A stretch of DNA of 64,000 bases from Bin5 sp965242905 (GCA_965242905.1 CBDETM010000002.1:1178001-1242000), one strand, 5' to 3'; positions 44,669 through 54,190 are shown, numbered from the stretch's first letter. Program-made: numbers and translations. Notes: generated from the sequence alone by a model not told the origin.

Positions 44669-45991
44669 TCACTCCTCAATGATCCCGGTTTGGGATTCCA
44701 GGAATTCGAGCACCTGCCAGAACATCTCTTCGCCGGACTTGGTCATGTTCTCGCCAATCTGGAGATAATGGCTCACGTCTTCATAGTACAGGACCTCGAC
44801 ATATACGCCCGCGTCCCGCAGCGCCTCTTCCAACTCGTATGCCTGGGTGATTGGAATGATGCGGTCGACATCGGTGTGAATGATCATTGTCGGCGGCAGT
44901 TGGGAGGCGGTGTAGACCGGCGAGAAGTAAAGAAAGGGTAGGGGATAGAGATTTGCCGGACCCATTGCAGGGATCAGGTACGTGAATCTTTCGGGAAAGG
45001 TCAGGCGTTTGGCATAGAAGTCTGCGCTGCCGGTGAAGGCGTTGCTGACACCTCCCAGGGTCAGCCAGGCGGCGAACTGATCGCGCTCATCCCGCAGTAA
45101 CCGGTTGACCATAGCGCTGCTGAAGCTGCCCCCAAGGGCCACGGCCGGCACGTCGGCCAGATCGACGCCCAAGTGACCGCCGCGGGCCAGCGCCAGTGCG
45201 AGGCGGGCGTCCTCGGCGTGGGCGGCCACATCCAATCCCCACGCGCCGGACGGGGACAGCGCAAGCACCGTATAGCCGGCGTCAGCCAGGGCCACGTTTA
45301 CCGGCGCCCAATCGTCGACCCAGCCGGGGAAAAGACCGAATAGCAGAGGGAGCTTCGCGCCGGAATCGGGGAAGGGTCGGTAGAGCCGAAGAGAAATGAT
45401 TCGAGCACCTGCGCGTGTGAAAGCGTAGGCGCGTTCCCAGGCGATTGCCCCCGCGGGAAATGGAGCCGTCTTCGTAACCGGTTCGCTCGACCAGAGATCT
45501 GCGGCCTCGGGCAAGGGGGCGGGCAATGGGCGAGGCCGGTGACGGCGCAGGACGAGTGCGGGTACCCGGGTCGTCTGGGCTGCCTGCACTGTGATTGGAT
45601 AGGGGAGGTCGAATGCGCCGCTGAGGGCGGTTTCCTCGAATTCGGGAGCTACAGCCGCCGGCACATACCTGCCTATAGGGATGTTTTCAATATGATAGTG
45701 GCCTGACTCGTCGGTGCGTGCGGTAAAGGGCGTGCCGGTACGCGTGGCGACGATTACGGAGGCGCCTGCCACGGGCTCACCTGCGTGCAGCACCTGACCG
45801 GACAGGCTGCCCCTGGCGACGGACGGGTCGGGTTCAACCGGGCCTCCCAGGCGCTGCTCGAGCATGTAGCCGAGAACATTCACTGTCGGTGAGGGTTCGC
45901 AGGCTGCGACCAGCACGACGACCAAGAGGAGGAGGGCCGGCCGCGGGAATGTCCACTGAGTGCGGGGAAGTAAACGGTTGGTGGTGTTCAC
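44669..45991 (-). CDS. Lipoprotein alpha/beta-hydrolase with carboxypeptidase-regulatory-like domain
   Basis: 440 residues, GTG start. A lipoprotein signal ends in VAAC (Cys31). Residues about 58-150 form a CarboxypepD_reg-like beta sandwich (GSLSGQVLHAGEPVAGASV...). The hydrolase domain has Ser in GGSFSS, Asp in HTDVDRIIP and His in EDVSHYL, so the triad is complete. Probably an extracellular esterase or peptidase. It is unrelated in sequence to the oligopeptidase at 8197. It stands alone between divergent or convergent neighbours. Confidence 0.8.
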   Translation of the reverse strand: MNTTNRLLPRTQWTFPRPALLLLVVVLVAACEPSPTVNVLGYMLEQRLGGPVEPDPSVARGSLSGQVLHAGEPVAGASVIVATRTGTPFTARTDESGHYHIENIPIGRYVPAAVAPEFEETALSGAFDLPYPITVQAAQTTRVPALVLRRHRPRPLPAPLPEAADLWSSEPVTKTAPFPAGAIAWERAYAFTRAGARIISLRLYRPFPDSGAKLPLLFGLFPGWVDDWAPVNVALADAGYTVLALSPSGAWGLDVAAHAEDARLALALARGGHLGVDLADVPAVALGGSFSSAMVNRLLRDERDQFAAWLTLGGVSNAFTGSADFYAKRLTFPERFTYLIPAMGPANLYPLPFLYFSPVYTASQLPPTMIIHTDVDRIIPITQAYELEEALRDAGVYVEVLYYEDVSHYLQIGENMTKSGEEMFWQVLEFLESQTGIIEE

Positions 45992-46325
45992 ATTGCGTTC
46001 AAAGGCAGATAGATGGCGCGCCGGGCGACACTACGTAGGGAGTATAACACGCCACAAAAATCGAAAACAAAGGGGGTGATTCCCTTAAAATGGTGCGGAC
46101 GAGCAACAAAGGTCACGATGGCAAGCCAGTTGCGACCGGTGTCAGGGACGGCTATACTTGCATGGTCAATTCTCTCCGAACTTACCGGCAGGCCAGCATC
46201 CAGTTTATCGATACTCCTCGCTGTTGAAAGTGGACTGCCAGGGACACATTATTGCCGCTGGGCTGTTTTCCTCAGAAACAGCAGACGACTGACGAGCGGC
46301 CGACTCGATATAAGGAGCCAACGTA
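45992..46325. other. Divergent intergenic region, no gene recognised
   Basis: 334 bases between the lipoprotein hydrolase and the LLM oxidoreductase. It should hold both promoters. A TATAAC lies near 46040, but no paired -35 stands out. The AAGGAG ribosome site of the LLM gene is at about 46312. Confidence 0.4.
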
Positions 46326-47270
46326 ATGCAATCAGTAGAATTTGGTTGGCATGCACCATCCTTCCCGACGGACGGAGCCGATGCCAACACTTTTCTGAAG
46401 CAGATGCATACACACCTTCAGTTGATGGACGGCCATTTGACATCGGTTTGGGTGGACGATCATGTACATCCATGGGGGACCTTTGTGCCGAGAGATACGC
46501 CTGCCACCGAAGTGGCGACGACACTGGCCTATTTCTCTGCCCTCTATCCGAGCTATGACTGGGGCAGTCTGGTCTTTTGCCAGTCCTATCGCAACCCGGC
46601 GTTGATGGCCAAAATGGCTGCCTCGATCCAGTGGCTTACGGGCGGGCGCCACATTTTTGGGATTGGTGCCGGCTGGTTGGAGGAGGAGTACGATGCCTAT
46701 AACTGGCCGTTCCCCAGACCGGCAGCCCGGATTCGCCAGTTGGAAGAGACGATCGAGATCGTCAGACTCTTGTGGACGGAATCACCTGCCAGTTACGAAG
46801 GGCGCTACTACCGCATCGACACTGCCTACTGCCATCCTCAGCCTGATCCGCTGCCGCCGGTGATGGTCGGCGGCGGCGGCGAGCAGTTGACGCTGCGGGT
46901 GGTGGCCAAGCACGCGGACTGGTGGAATCTGCCGGGCGGGACACCTGAGATTTACGCACACAAGTTGCGTGTGTTGCGTGAACACTGCGAGGCAGTGGGC
47001 CGAGACTATGACGAGATACGCAAGACGAGTGCATTGCCCCCGATCGCGGTCCATGTTTCGGAGGACGCGGCCCGCCAGCAGGGCGAGGCGTCACCCTACG
47101 CGCTGGGGGGCAGAGGCGCCCTCGTGGGCACACCGGACCAAGTGGCGGCGCAATTGCAGGCGTTTGTCGATCTGGGGGTAACGATGTTCCAGATCCGTAT
47201 TGCTGATTTCCCGGAAACGGCAGGTACGGAGCTTTTCATCCAGGAAGTCCTGCCGCGTTTTGAGGATTGA
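46326..47270 (+). CDS. LLM-class flavin/F420-dependent oxidoreductase
   Basis: 314 residues, bacterial-luciferase TIM barrel. FGIGAGWLEEEYDAYNWPF and VVAKHADWWNLPG are characteristic of the F420-dependent (N5,N10-methylene-H4MPT-reductase-like) subgroup. A clean AAGGAG lies ten bases before the ATG. The substrate is unknown. It precedes a Gfo/Idh dehydrogenase and an SMP-30 lactonase, suggesting sugar or xenobiotic oxidation. Confidence 0.88.
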   Translation: MQSVEFGWHAPSFPTDGADANTFLKQMHTHLQLMDGHLTSVWVDDHVHPWGTFVPRDTPATEVATTLAYFSALYPSYDWGSLVFCQSYRNPALMAKMAASIQWLTGGRHIFGIGAGWLEEEYDAYNWPFPRPAARIRQLEETIEIVRLLWTESPASYEGRYYRIDTAYCHPQPDPLPPVMVGGGGEQLTLRVVAKHADWWNLPGGTPEIYAHKLRVLREHCEAVGRDYDEIRKTSALPPIAVHVSEDAARQQGEASPYALGGRGALVGTPDQVAAQLQAFVDLGVTMFQIRIADFPETAGTELFIQEVLPRFED

Positions 47271-47336
47271 ACAAAGTCGCGTCCGCTCTGCCTTTTCTTT
47301 AGCTCCAACCGGTTTATGCTCGCAGGGGTACAGGAC

Positions 47337-48539
47337 ATGGACGACAGAATAGGCGTTGGGATTGTGGGGCTGGGGCTGGCGGCAACTGCTCATGTCAAGG
47401 GATATCTGAGCCACCCTTCTGCGAAAGTACTGGCCGTCTGTGACACTGACGGCGGGCGGGCGGCGGCATTCGGCGAGCGGTACGGTGTCAAACGCGTTTA
47501 TGCGTCCTATTCAGATCTGCTGGATGACCGCGACGTACAGGTAATCGACATCGCGACGCCTACTTTTTTGCACGCGACGATGACGCGGCAGGCTGCGCAG
47601 GCGGGAAAACATATCCACTGCGAGAAGCCGTTTTGCCGCGGTGTGGCGGAGGGGATGGAAGCGGTGCGGGCGGTGAAGAACGCCGGCGTCAAGTTGCTGG
47701 TGGGCGAGACATATGTGTTTCTCACTTCGCACATGAAGGCGCGGGCGCTCATCGAGGATGGCGCAATCGGCCGGCCCCTGCAGATTCGGCAGCGACACGG
47801 CGCCTGGCGGCGGCGGGCGGACCACGAACTGCATCTCAGCGCGGCGGCGCGTGCGTGGCGGCTGGACGGCGAGCAGTCCGGGGGAGGGCGCTATCCGTGG
47901 ATGTTCGATCATGCGGTTCATTTCTTTGCCACAGCCGAGTATCTGATGGAGGACGCGACGATTGACGAAGTCCATTCGGTGGTTGCGGCCGGAAGCGGAG
48001 GGGGACGCAGGGCGGGCGCCTCCCACGACCCATACGCCATTGAAGAGTTGGACATACCCATCATCACGTGGCGATACGCGGACATGGAGCGGCAGGGCGT
48101 GTGGATGCGGGCGGACCCGCTCAACGGCAAGTACGACACGATGCATGGCCTGAGCACAACTGTGGTCGGCGAAACTGGCATGATTGAGGTATTGGGAGAA
48201 GGCGGTCACAATCTGCTGTGGGAGGGGAAACAGCAGCATCTGATTCTGCACCGGGCGGGGCGGGAGACGGTCTGCTTCCGGTTCGACGAGGAGCCAGACC
48301 GCGTGTGGGACTCGGAGATAAGCTATTACGGGCAGGGCCATGTCAGTCAGGTCCATCATCTTCTCGAAGCGATACTCGATGGTCAGCCGCTGCGATACGG
48401 CGGCGAAGACGGTGTGCGCGCAGTACGCTGCACACTGGCTACCATCCTCTCTGCCGAGGAAGGGAGGCCGGTTCGGGTAGCCGAAGTGGGCGAGGACGTT
48501 ACTGCATACGCGCGGAGCGATGTTGAGGAAGGCATTTAA
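47337..48539 (+). CDS. Gfo/Idh/MocA family oxidoreductase
   Basis: 400 residues from the ATG at 47337, preceded by AGGGG; an ATG at 47316 lacks a ribosome site. Rossmann motif GIVGLGLAATAH and the catalytic EKP in HCEKPFCRG (about residue 98). FDHAVHFFATAEYLM holds the usual substrate-domain His. An Asp/Glu-rich insertion (AGSGGGRRAGASHDPYAIEE) lies near the middle. The SMP-30 lactonase follows 103 bp later, which fits dehydrogenation of an aldose to a lactone followed by lactone opening. Confidence 0.9.
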   Translation: MDDRIGVGIVGLGLAATAHVKGYLSHPSAKVLAVCDTDGGRAAAFGERYGVKRVYASYSDLLDDRDVQVIDIATPTFLHATMTRQAAQAGKHIHCEKPFCRGVAEGMEAVRAVKNAGVKLLVGETYVFLTSHMKARALIEDGAIGRPLQIRQRHGAWRRRADHELHLSAAARAWRLDGEQSGGGRYPWMFDHAVHFFATAEYLMEDATIDEVHSVVAAGSGGGRRAGASHDPYAIEELDIPIITWRYADMERQGVWMRADPLNGKYDTMHGLSTTVVGETGMIEVLGEGGHNLLWEGKQQHLILHRAGRETVCFRFDEEPDRVWDSEISYYGQGHVSQVHHLLEAILDGQPLRYGGEDGVRAVRCTLATILSAEEGRPVRVAEVGEDVTAYARSDVEEGI

Positions 48540-48642
48540 AGAAACGTGGACCGCCTTGCAAGGGCCAACATTGCAGTCGGCAGATTGCGATTTTGGAGAG
48601 GTCCTAGAGTAGAAACCACGAAGATCCCGGAGGAGGAATCGT

Positions 48643-49521
48643 ATGTCCATTGATGTAGATCTTCTCATTGACGCCCACGCGCTTGTAGGCGAAGGGCCCA
48701 TTTGGGACGCCGACGCCAATGTGCTGTGGTGGGTGGATATCATGTCGAGCAAGCTTTACGCCTATGACCCGGCGACGGGGGCCAACAGAGAGTGGGACGT
48801 AGGGCAGCACGTGGGGACCGTTGTACAGCGGGCGTCCGGCGGGCTGATGCTCGCCCTGAAGGACGGATTTGCCGCCTTTGACCCAGCGAGCGGGGCACTG
48901 GATATGCTTGTTGATCCTGAGTCCCATCTGCCGGGGAACCGCTTCAATGACGGCAAGTGCGATCCCGGAGGCCGTTTCTGGGCCGGCACGATGGCCTATG
49001 AAGACCAGTCGGACCAGGGAAGCGTCTACCGAATGGATACCGACCACAGCGTTCACAGGATGATCGAAGATATCGCGATTTCGAACGGCATCATCTGGAG
49101 CCTGGATGCAAAGACGATGTATTACACCGATTCGCTCGACTTCGCGATCCGGGCTTATGACTACGATGTTGAAACGGGCAGTATCCAGAATGAGCGCATC
49201 GTCATCGAATTCTCCGAAGATGTAGGCTTTGCCGACGGCTTCACAATAGACGAGGAAGGGATGCTGTGGGTGGCGCACTACGGGGCCAGCCGTGTGAGGC
49301 GCTGGAATCCGGAAACGGCAGCCGTTCTGGCGGAGGTCGAACTGCCGACGTCAGCCATAACTGCCTGCGCATTCGGGGGACCGAATCTGGACCAACTCTA
49401 CATTACAAGCGCTTCTTTCCGAATGAGCGACGCGGAGAAGGCGGAGCAACCGCAGGCGGGCGGACTTTTCGTAGCGGACCCCGGGGTACGAGGGGTTGCA
49501 TCTGACAAGTTCGGCGGATAA
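48643..49521 (+). CDS. SMP-30/gluconolactonase family protein
   Basis: 292 residues, six-bladed beta-propeller lactonase. Metal-site motifs: GEGPIWD near the N terminus, RFNDGKCDPGGRFWAGTM, and SNGIIWSLD ... YYTDSLDFAIRAYD. It hydrolyses sugar lactones with a divalent metal. The ribosome site GGAGGAGG lies 6 bp before the ATG. It is paired with the upstream Gfo/Idh enzyme as lactone producer and lactone hydrolase. Confidence 0.9.
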   Translation: MSIDVDLLIDAHALVGEGPIWDADANVLWWVDIMSSKLYAYDPATGANREWDVGQHVGTVVQRASGGLMLALKDGFAAFDPASGALDMLVDPESHLPGNRFNDGKCDPGGRFWAGTMAYEDQSDQGSVYRMDTDHSVHRMIEDIAISNGIIWSLDAKTMYYTDSLDFAIRAYDYDVETGSIQNERIVIEFSEDVGFADGFTIDEEGMLWVAHYGASRVRRWNPETAAVLAEVELPTSAITACAFGGPNLDQLYITSASFRMSDAEKAEQPQAGGLFVADPGVRGVASDKFGG

Positions 49522-49631
49522 AAGGCAGACCCAGGGGAATCACTCGGTCGTTAATGGGAACAAATGGGGGGAGGCGTTCGTCCTATATTCCAGGCTCATT
49601 GCGTTATGTTGAGATGGCAGGAGTAAGATCA

Positions 49632-50534
49632 GTGGGACGAATACGATTAACCATTTCGATCGTTTTGTTTCTCATAGGGATTGCTTTTACGGGCTGCGGC
49701 GCCGGCGTTTCGGACATGGCCGTTTCCGAGTCGGCGGCTATGAGCGCGCCCGCCATGGCAGAAGAAGAGGCGTACGCGGCACAGCAGGCGGCTGACGGTG
49801 CCGGAGAGTCACGTCAGGTTATTGCCAACGCGAATATTTCTTTGGTGGTGGCGGATACGGCGACGGCGCTGTCGGGTGTCGAACAGGTCGTTTCGGAACT
49901 GGGCGGGTATGTGGCCGACATGGATCTGTCCAAGGGGAGGTATGACGAGTCGGACGTTCTGCGCGGCTCGTTAACGCTCCGTGTGCCTTCAGCGGGATTG
50001 GAGGAGGCGCTGGACCTGTTGCAGGCGCTGGCCACGGATGTGAACTACCTGAATGTTAACAGACAGGATGTTACGGACCAGTACAGTGATCTGGATGCGC
50101 AGCTGCGAAACCTGCGGGCAACCGAGACGGAGTTGCTGGCCCTGCTAACGGAGGTGCGTGAGAGGCCCAATGCCAAGGTAGAGGACATTCTGGCGGTCCA
50201 CCGGAGCTTGACGGAGATTCGGGAAGAGATCGAGAGGCTGCAGGGACGCAAGAACCTGCTGGACAATCAGATCGATTTCTCGACGATCTGGGTTGAGTTG
50301 ATCCCGGACAGCGTCTTCCGGCCGATTGTGGAGGAGCCCTGGAGCGCAAGCGGCCCGGTCCGAAACGCGTTGCGAGCGCTGGTGGCGACGCTACAAGGCT
50401 TGCTGACGGCGCTGATCTGGGCGGTGCTGTACTTGACCCCGTTGCTGCTGGTCTTTCTGATTCCGCTGGCTGTCCTGATCTGGCTAGTGCGCCTGTGGGT
50501 GGGCCGGCGGCGCAAAGGAGAGGTGTCGGAGTAA
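49632..50534 (+). CDS. DUF4349 lipoprotein
   Basis: 300 residues from the GTG at 49632, which has AGGAG at seven bases. The frame opens at 49554, and an ATG at 49614 is an alternative. Signal peptide with lipobox FTGC, then an Ala/Glu-rich linker. The central DUF4349 region (ANISLVVADTATALSGVEQVVSELGGYV) leads to a coiled coil of about 60 residues (about 155-215), and a C-terminal membrane helix is followed by a basic tail. This anti-sigma-like or secretion-type layout has no agreed function. Confidence 0.82.
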   Translation: MGRIRLTISIVLFLIGIAFTGCGAGVSDMAVSESAAMSAPAMAEEEAYAAQQAADGAGESRQVIANANISLVVADTATALSGVEQVVSELGGYVADMDLSKGRYDESDVLRGSLTLRVPSAGLEEALDLLQALATDVNYLNVNRQDVTDQYSDLDAQLRNLRATETELLALLTEVRERPNAKVEDILAVHRSLTEIREEIERLQGRKNLLDNQIDFSTIWVELIPDSVFRPIVEEPWSASGPVRNALRALVATLQGLLTALIWAVLYLTPLLLVFLIPLAVLIWLVRLWVGRRRKGEVSE

Positions 50535-50565
50535 AACGGCTGGCTTTCGGCCAAGCGCAGCTGGG

Positions 50566-51420
50566 TCAGCCTTTGAGCGCGCCAAATGTCAGGCCGCCGG
50601 TGATGTATTTCTCCAGTGCCATGCCGGCTGCGACGACGGGGATGACGCTCACGAGCGAGATGGCGCTCATATTCCACCATTCGGTGTAGCCGGTCTGACT
50701 GACCTGCATGGTCATGAAGAGGGGAATGGTGATGGCTTCACGGAAAGTTAACGTGAGGGCGACGAGGTACTCGTTCCAGGCGCCGATGAGGGAAAGGACG
50801 AAGACGGCCACCAGGCCGGGCGCGGCCAGGGGCATTGCGATACGGAAGAGGACGCCGAGGCGGTTGGCGCCGTCGATCATGGCGCTTTCTTCGATTTCCA
50901 CCGGAAGCCCTTCGAAGAAGTCGCGCATCACCCAGACGATGAAAGGAATGGCGCCACTGCTGTAAACGATGATCAGGGCCAGCCTGGTGTCGAGGAGACC
51001 CAGCTCGCGGAACATCACGAGGAAGGCGAGAATGAAGAGCGCGCCGGGGAACATACGCTGGGACATGAAGCCGAGAACGATAGAATTGTTGCGGCCGCCA
51101 TAGTCGAAGCGGGCGAGGGCGTAACCGGCGCTAGAGCCTATAACCAGGGCGACCGTTGACGAGATGAAGGCGACGAGCACGCTGTTCATAAAGGGGTCAA
51201 GGAACCAGGTGAGCCGGTCGACGAAGAGGTAGCGCCAGGCGTGCAGGCCGGGTTGAAAGTCGATAAAAGGCATGTAAGTCGCCTTGATCGACATGTCAAT
51301 AGCGTTCTTGAAAGAGGTTATCACGACCCAGTACATGGGGAAGAGGAGGATAAAGGACCAGAATCCCAGAATGCAGTAGGATATGATCGTGCGAACCCGT
51401 TTTTGTGCGGCTAGTCCCAT
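50566..51420 (-). CDS. Carbohydrate ABC transporter permease, MalG type
   Basis: 284 residues, six helices. EAA loop ESAMIDGANRLGVLFRIAMPL near residues 177-197. The C terminus (YITGGLTFGALKG) is the normal MalG ending. Its ATG overlaps the TGA of the upstream permease by one base (TGATG), so both are co-translated. CUT1 importer for di- or oligosaccharides, substrate unknown. Convergent with the DUF4349 gene. Confidence 0.92.
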   Translation of the reverse strand: MGLAAQKRVRTIISYCILGFWSFILLFPMYWVVITSFKNAIDMSIKATYMPFIDFQPGLHAWRYLFVDRLTWFLDPFMNSVLVAFISSTVALVIGSSAGYALARFDYGGRNNSIVLGFMSQRMFPGALFILAFLVMFRELGLLDTRLALIIVYSSGAIPFIVWVMRDFFEGLPVEIEESAMIDGANRLGVLFRIAMPLAAPGLVAVFVLSLIGAWNEYLVALTLTFREAITIPLFMTMQVSQTGYTEWWNMSAISLVSVIPVVAAGMALEKYITGGLTFGALKG

Positions 51421-52346
51421 CAGTCCTTCCCCATCGCTCGTCTTGTCAGCACAAGGTATGCCCCGCCGAAGATCATCAGGACAATCAGCAGGAAATAGGC
51501 TTGGCTGCTGCCAAAGGCCAGATCGCCTCCTTTGACCCCGGTGCGATAGATGGCAAGCGTCACCGATTCGGTGGCTTGTCCCGGCCCTCCGCCGGTGAGC
51601 ACCATGATAATCTCCACGACTTTGAAAGCATCAATAATACGGATCAGGAGCGCGGTCATGGTGATGGGCATGATCAGGGGCACTGTGATGCGCCAGAACG
51701 CCTGCAGCTGATTGGCGCCATCGACGCGGGCGGCCTCGTGCAGGTCGGGCGGCACCCCCTGGAGCGCGGCCAACAGCATCAGGATCATGAAGGAGCTCCA
51801 CTGCCAGACGTCGATGGCCATCAGTGCGACCATCGCCCAAGTAGGGCTGGTTAGCCAAGGTACGCCTTCGAAACCGAAGCTGCGCAGGATGTCATTGATG
51901 GGGCCGATGTCTTCCTGGAACAACATGCGGCCAACGATGAAGGATACGACGACCGGGCTGACCATGAGAGGCATCAGAAACCAGGTACGAAACAGTTTCT
52001 GGCCGCGGGTAATGTTGTTCAGTGCCAGTGCGACGGTAAGGCCGATGATGAGCTGTGTGGGCACAACACCAAGCATGAAGACGACGGTATTGCGGGCAGT
52101 ACGCCAGAAGGAGCGATTGCTGAGCAGCTTTTCGAAATTGGCCAGACCGACGAATTTCGTATCGAAATCCCCGATGCGGTAGAGGTGCAGATCGGTAAAG
52201 GCTGCGTAGAGGGTCCACAGCACAGGGACAGCCAGCAAGATGAGGATGATGGCAACGGCGGGCACCAGGAAGATCCACTTCCAGAGGTTGTCCCGAATTT
52301 CGAAGCGAAATCGTTTCGAGGGGTAGATTTGGGGTTCAGTTGCCAT
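51420..52346 (-). CDS. Carbohydrate ABC transporter permease, MalF type
   Basis: 308 residues from the ATG at 52346. The open frame runs up to 52466, but that stretch is a 40-bp perfect hairpin, so it is not coding. Six helices; EAA loop EAARVDGANQLQAFWRITVPL near residues 201-221. It follows the binding-protein gene across the hairpin and overlaps the MalG-type gene by one base. There is no ATPase gene in this operon either. Confidence 0.92.
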   Translation of the reverse strand: MATEPQIYPSKRFRFEIRDNLWKWIFLVPAVAIILILLAVPVLWTLYAAFTDLHLYRIGDFDTKFVGLANFEKLLSNRSFWRTARNTVVFMLGVVPTQLIIGLTVALALNNITRGQKLFRTWFLMPLMVSPVVVSFIVGRMLFQEDIGPINDILRSFGFEGVPWLTSPTWAMVALMAIDVWQWSSFMILMLLAALQGVPPDLHEAARVDGANQLQAFWRITVPLIMPITMTALLIRIIDAFKVVEIIMVLTGGGPGQATESVTLAIYRTGVKGGDLAFGSSQAYFLLIVLMIFGGAYLVLTRRAMGKD

Positions 52347-52418
52347 TTGTGCGCTGGATGATTGGCGGGCTGGCGTGACCGTTACGCCGATATGATTGAG
52401 AGAAGAGAAGCGGTCAGC

Positions 52419-52458
52419 GGCCAGAGACGGGCGGGTTCTTCGCCGCCCGTCTCTGGCC
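52419..52458 (-). promoter_or_regulatory. Perfect intercistronic hairpin after the binding-protein gene
   Basis: 16-bp perfect inverted arms (52419-52434 and 52443-52458) around an 8-base loop, GC-rich. It begins 21 bases after the binding-protein stop codon and ends about 70 bases before the permease start. No T-tract follows in the direction of transcription, so partial termination or 3'-end protection of the binding-protein mRNA is more likely than full termination. Confidence 0.75.
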
Positions 52459-52478
52459 ACTGGCATTGCAATCTGCGG

Positions 52479-53999
52479 TTACTTGCCCAAGGTGCGGGCG
52501 TACAGTTCGGCCTGATGCTGGAGGCCGCCCATGCGTTCGCTAATTTCGTTAAAGGCGGCCGCGACTTCGTCCAGGGCATCCTGGGGCGGGAGTTCGTTGG
52601 CCAGCGCCTTGGAGACGCCCAGTTCGAGCGCGTCACGATACTGTACCCAGCCGCCGAAGGCCTGGTCTGTGACGGCGTTGGGATGGTCGAGGGTCTCGCG
52701 TGCGGCGTTCAGATAGTCCATCGCCACTTCTTCGCCCAACTGAAGCGGGCCGGTGGCGAACTCTTCGACCGCTTCCATCTGGCTGAAGCGGTAGGGGCTG
52801 GCGCCGGTCAGATCGGTAACGAATGCCAGGCCGCTCTCCGGCTTGGTCAGATGGGTGACGAAGCCCCAGACGGCGTCGTAGGCCAGTTCGTCCACCTGGG
52901 CGGAAACGGCGATGACCCAGCCGCCGAAGGCGTGGAATGGCGCATGACTGGGAATGTCGAAGTAGTCCCATTCGCCGGACTTGGAGTTGAAGACTTCGTG
53001 TGAGCCCGGAAGGATATTGTAGCCCTGCAGGCCCTGGATGACGGAGGTCTCAGGCGAGGTGGCGCTGGTGACGGCGTCCCAGTTGTAGGTCTGGGCGACG
53101 CGGCCGCCGTTCATGGCGTTGAGGGAATCACCGTAGGTGAAGTTGGTGCCGCCGGGAGGCGCCCAGTTCTGCATTTCTTCGACCCATTCCGTGAGGGCGC
53201 GGACGAAGCCGGGATTGTTGAGTCGGGCTTCGCCGGTGTCGAGGTCGATGAAGTAGGCATCGTCATCGGGGTGCTTGGCGTAGGCGGTGGCGCGCGAGTT
53301 GAAGCCCCACCAGAGGGTATCGCCGCGCTTGGTCATGCAGGCGGCGCCAAAGTCGTCGTCCTCGCCGTTTTCGTTCCAGTCCCAGCCGGTGAAGAATTCA
53401 CAGATGTTGCGCCACTGATCCCAGGTGACGGCGCCAGTGTCGGGCGAGAGGTCGAAGCCGTAGGTGTTACTGAAGCGGCTGTTGATGTCCTCGTTGGCGA
53501 ACAGGTCTTTGCGGAAGGAGTAGTAGTGGATATCGCCGTCGTAGGGCAGGGCGTAGATCTTGCCTTCCCATGAGAGGGTATTGACGATACCGGGGAGGAC
53601 GTCGTCAAAGTCGATGGCCTCCAGGACCTCGGTCGGGATCTCCTGCAGAGCACCGGCGTTGATGACATCGGCGCGGGCGTTGCTGGGGAACTGGAAGATG
53701 TCGGCCAGGTAGGTGTCGGTGGCGACGGACTGCATGATCTTGTCGGTCAGTTCCTGCTGGCCGAAGGCGCCGCGTTCGAGTTCGTAGCCGTTTTCCTCGA
53801 CCCACGGCAGCATAAATGCTTCGACGCGGGCCCCCATACCGTCAAGTCCAGCGTAGCGGATGACGATCTTCTCCTGGGACATGGCTTCTCCGCCGTCCGC
53901 CGCGGGGGCAGCAGGCGCGGCACATGCGGCCAAGGCAACAGCACCGGCTGCGCCACCAACCATGCGGAGAAATTGACGTCGGCTTACTTTGCTTTCCAT
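52479..53999 (-). CDS. Sugar-binding lipoprotein of the second ABC importer, Tat signal
   Basis: 506 residues from the ATG at 53999, preceded by AGGAGA and GGAAG. The N terminus carries a twin-arginine motif (SRRQFLRM) and then a lipobox (LAAC) at about Cys25. Family-1 extracellular solute-binding fold with typical EVFNSKSGEWDYFDIPSHAPFHAFGG and WGFVTHLTKPESG. It starts the operon, about 155 bases from a TTGACA-17-TAGAAT promoter. Ligand unknown. Confidence 0.9.
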   Translation of the reverse strand: MESKVSRRQFLRMVGGAAGAVALAACAAPAAPAADGGEAMSQEKIVIRYAGLDGMGARVEAFMLPWVEENGYELERGAFGQQELTDKIMQSVATDTYLADIFQFPSNARADVINAGALQEIPTEVLEAIDFDDVLPGIVNTLSWEGKIYALPYDGDIHYYSFRKDLFANEDINSRFSNTYGFDLSPDTGAVTWDQWRNICEFFTGWDWNENGEDDDFGAACMTKRGDTLWWGFNSRATAYAKHPDDDAYFIDLDTGEARLNNPGFVRALTEWVEEMQNWAPPGGTNFTYGDSLNAMNGGRVAQTYNWDAVTSATSPETSVIQGLQGYNILPGSHEVFNSKSGEWDYFDIPSHAPFHAFGGWVIAVSAQVDELAYDAVWGFVTHLTKPESGLAFVTDLTGASPYRFSQMEAVEEFATGPLQLGEEVAMDYLNAARETLDHPNAVTDQAFGGWVQYRDALELGVSKALANELPPQDALDEVAAAFNEISERMGGLQHQAELYARTLGK

Positions 54000-54161
54000 T
54001 CTTCCTGTCTCCTTGAATGTGGACAAAATGATTTGTAGTGATGCCTGATGGGGCGCGGCTTCTCGGGAGCTACAGCTAAGTTCTCTGTTGTGCCGCGGGT
54101 AAGAATTCGTATCTTTGCGGCCGTAGTGAAGTGGCGGTCGCGGACTAAATATCAAGCGGGA

Positions 54162-54190
54162 ATTCTAGCGAAAAAGTCGACGGCTGTCAA
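54162..54190 (-). promoter_or_regulatory. Strong sigma-70-type promoter of the second sugar ABC operon
   Basis: On the minus strand TTGACA (54190-54185), a 17-bp spacer and TAGAAT (54167-54162) are present. The leader to the ATG at 53999 is about 155 bases, long enough for regulation. Confidence 0.6.

Noticed and set aside
47511..48752. 413-codon minus-strand ORF over the Gfo/Idh gene
   Set aside because: Antisense shadow; no domain and the plus-strand gene is convincing.
52346..52466. 40-codon N-terminal extension of the MalF-type permease
   Set aside because: It covers the perfect hairpin and is not conserved family sequence.
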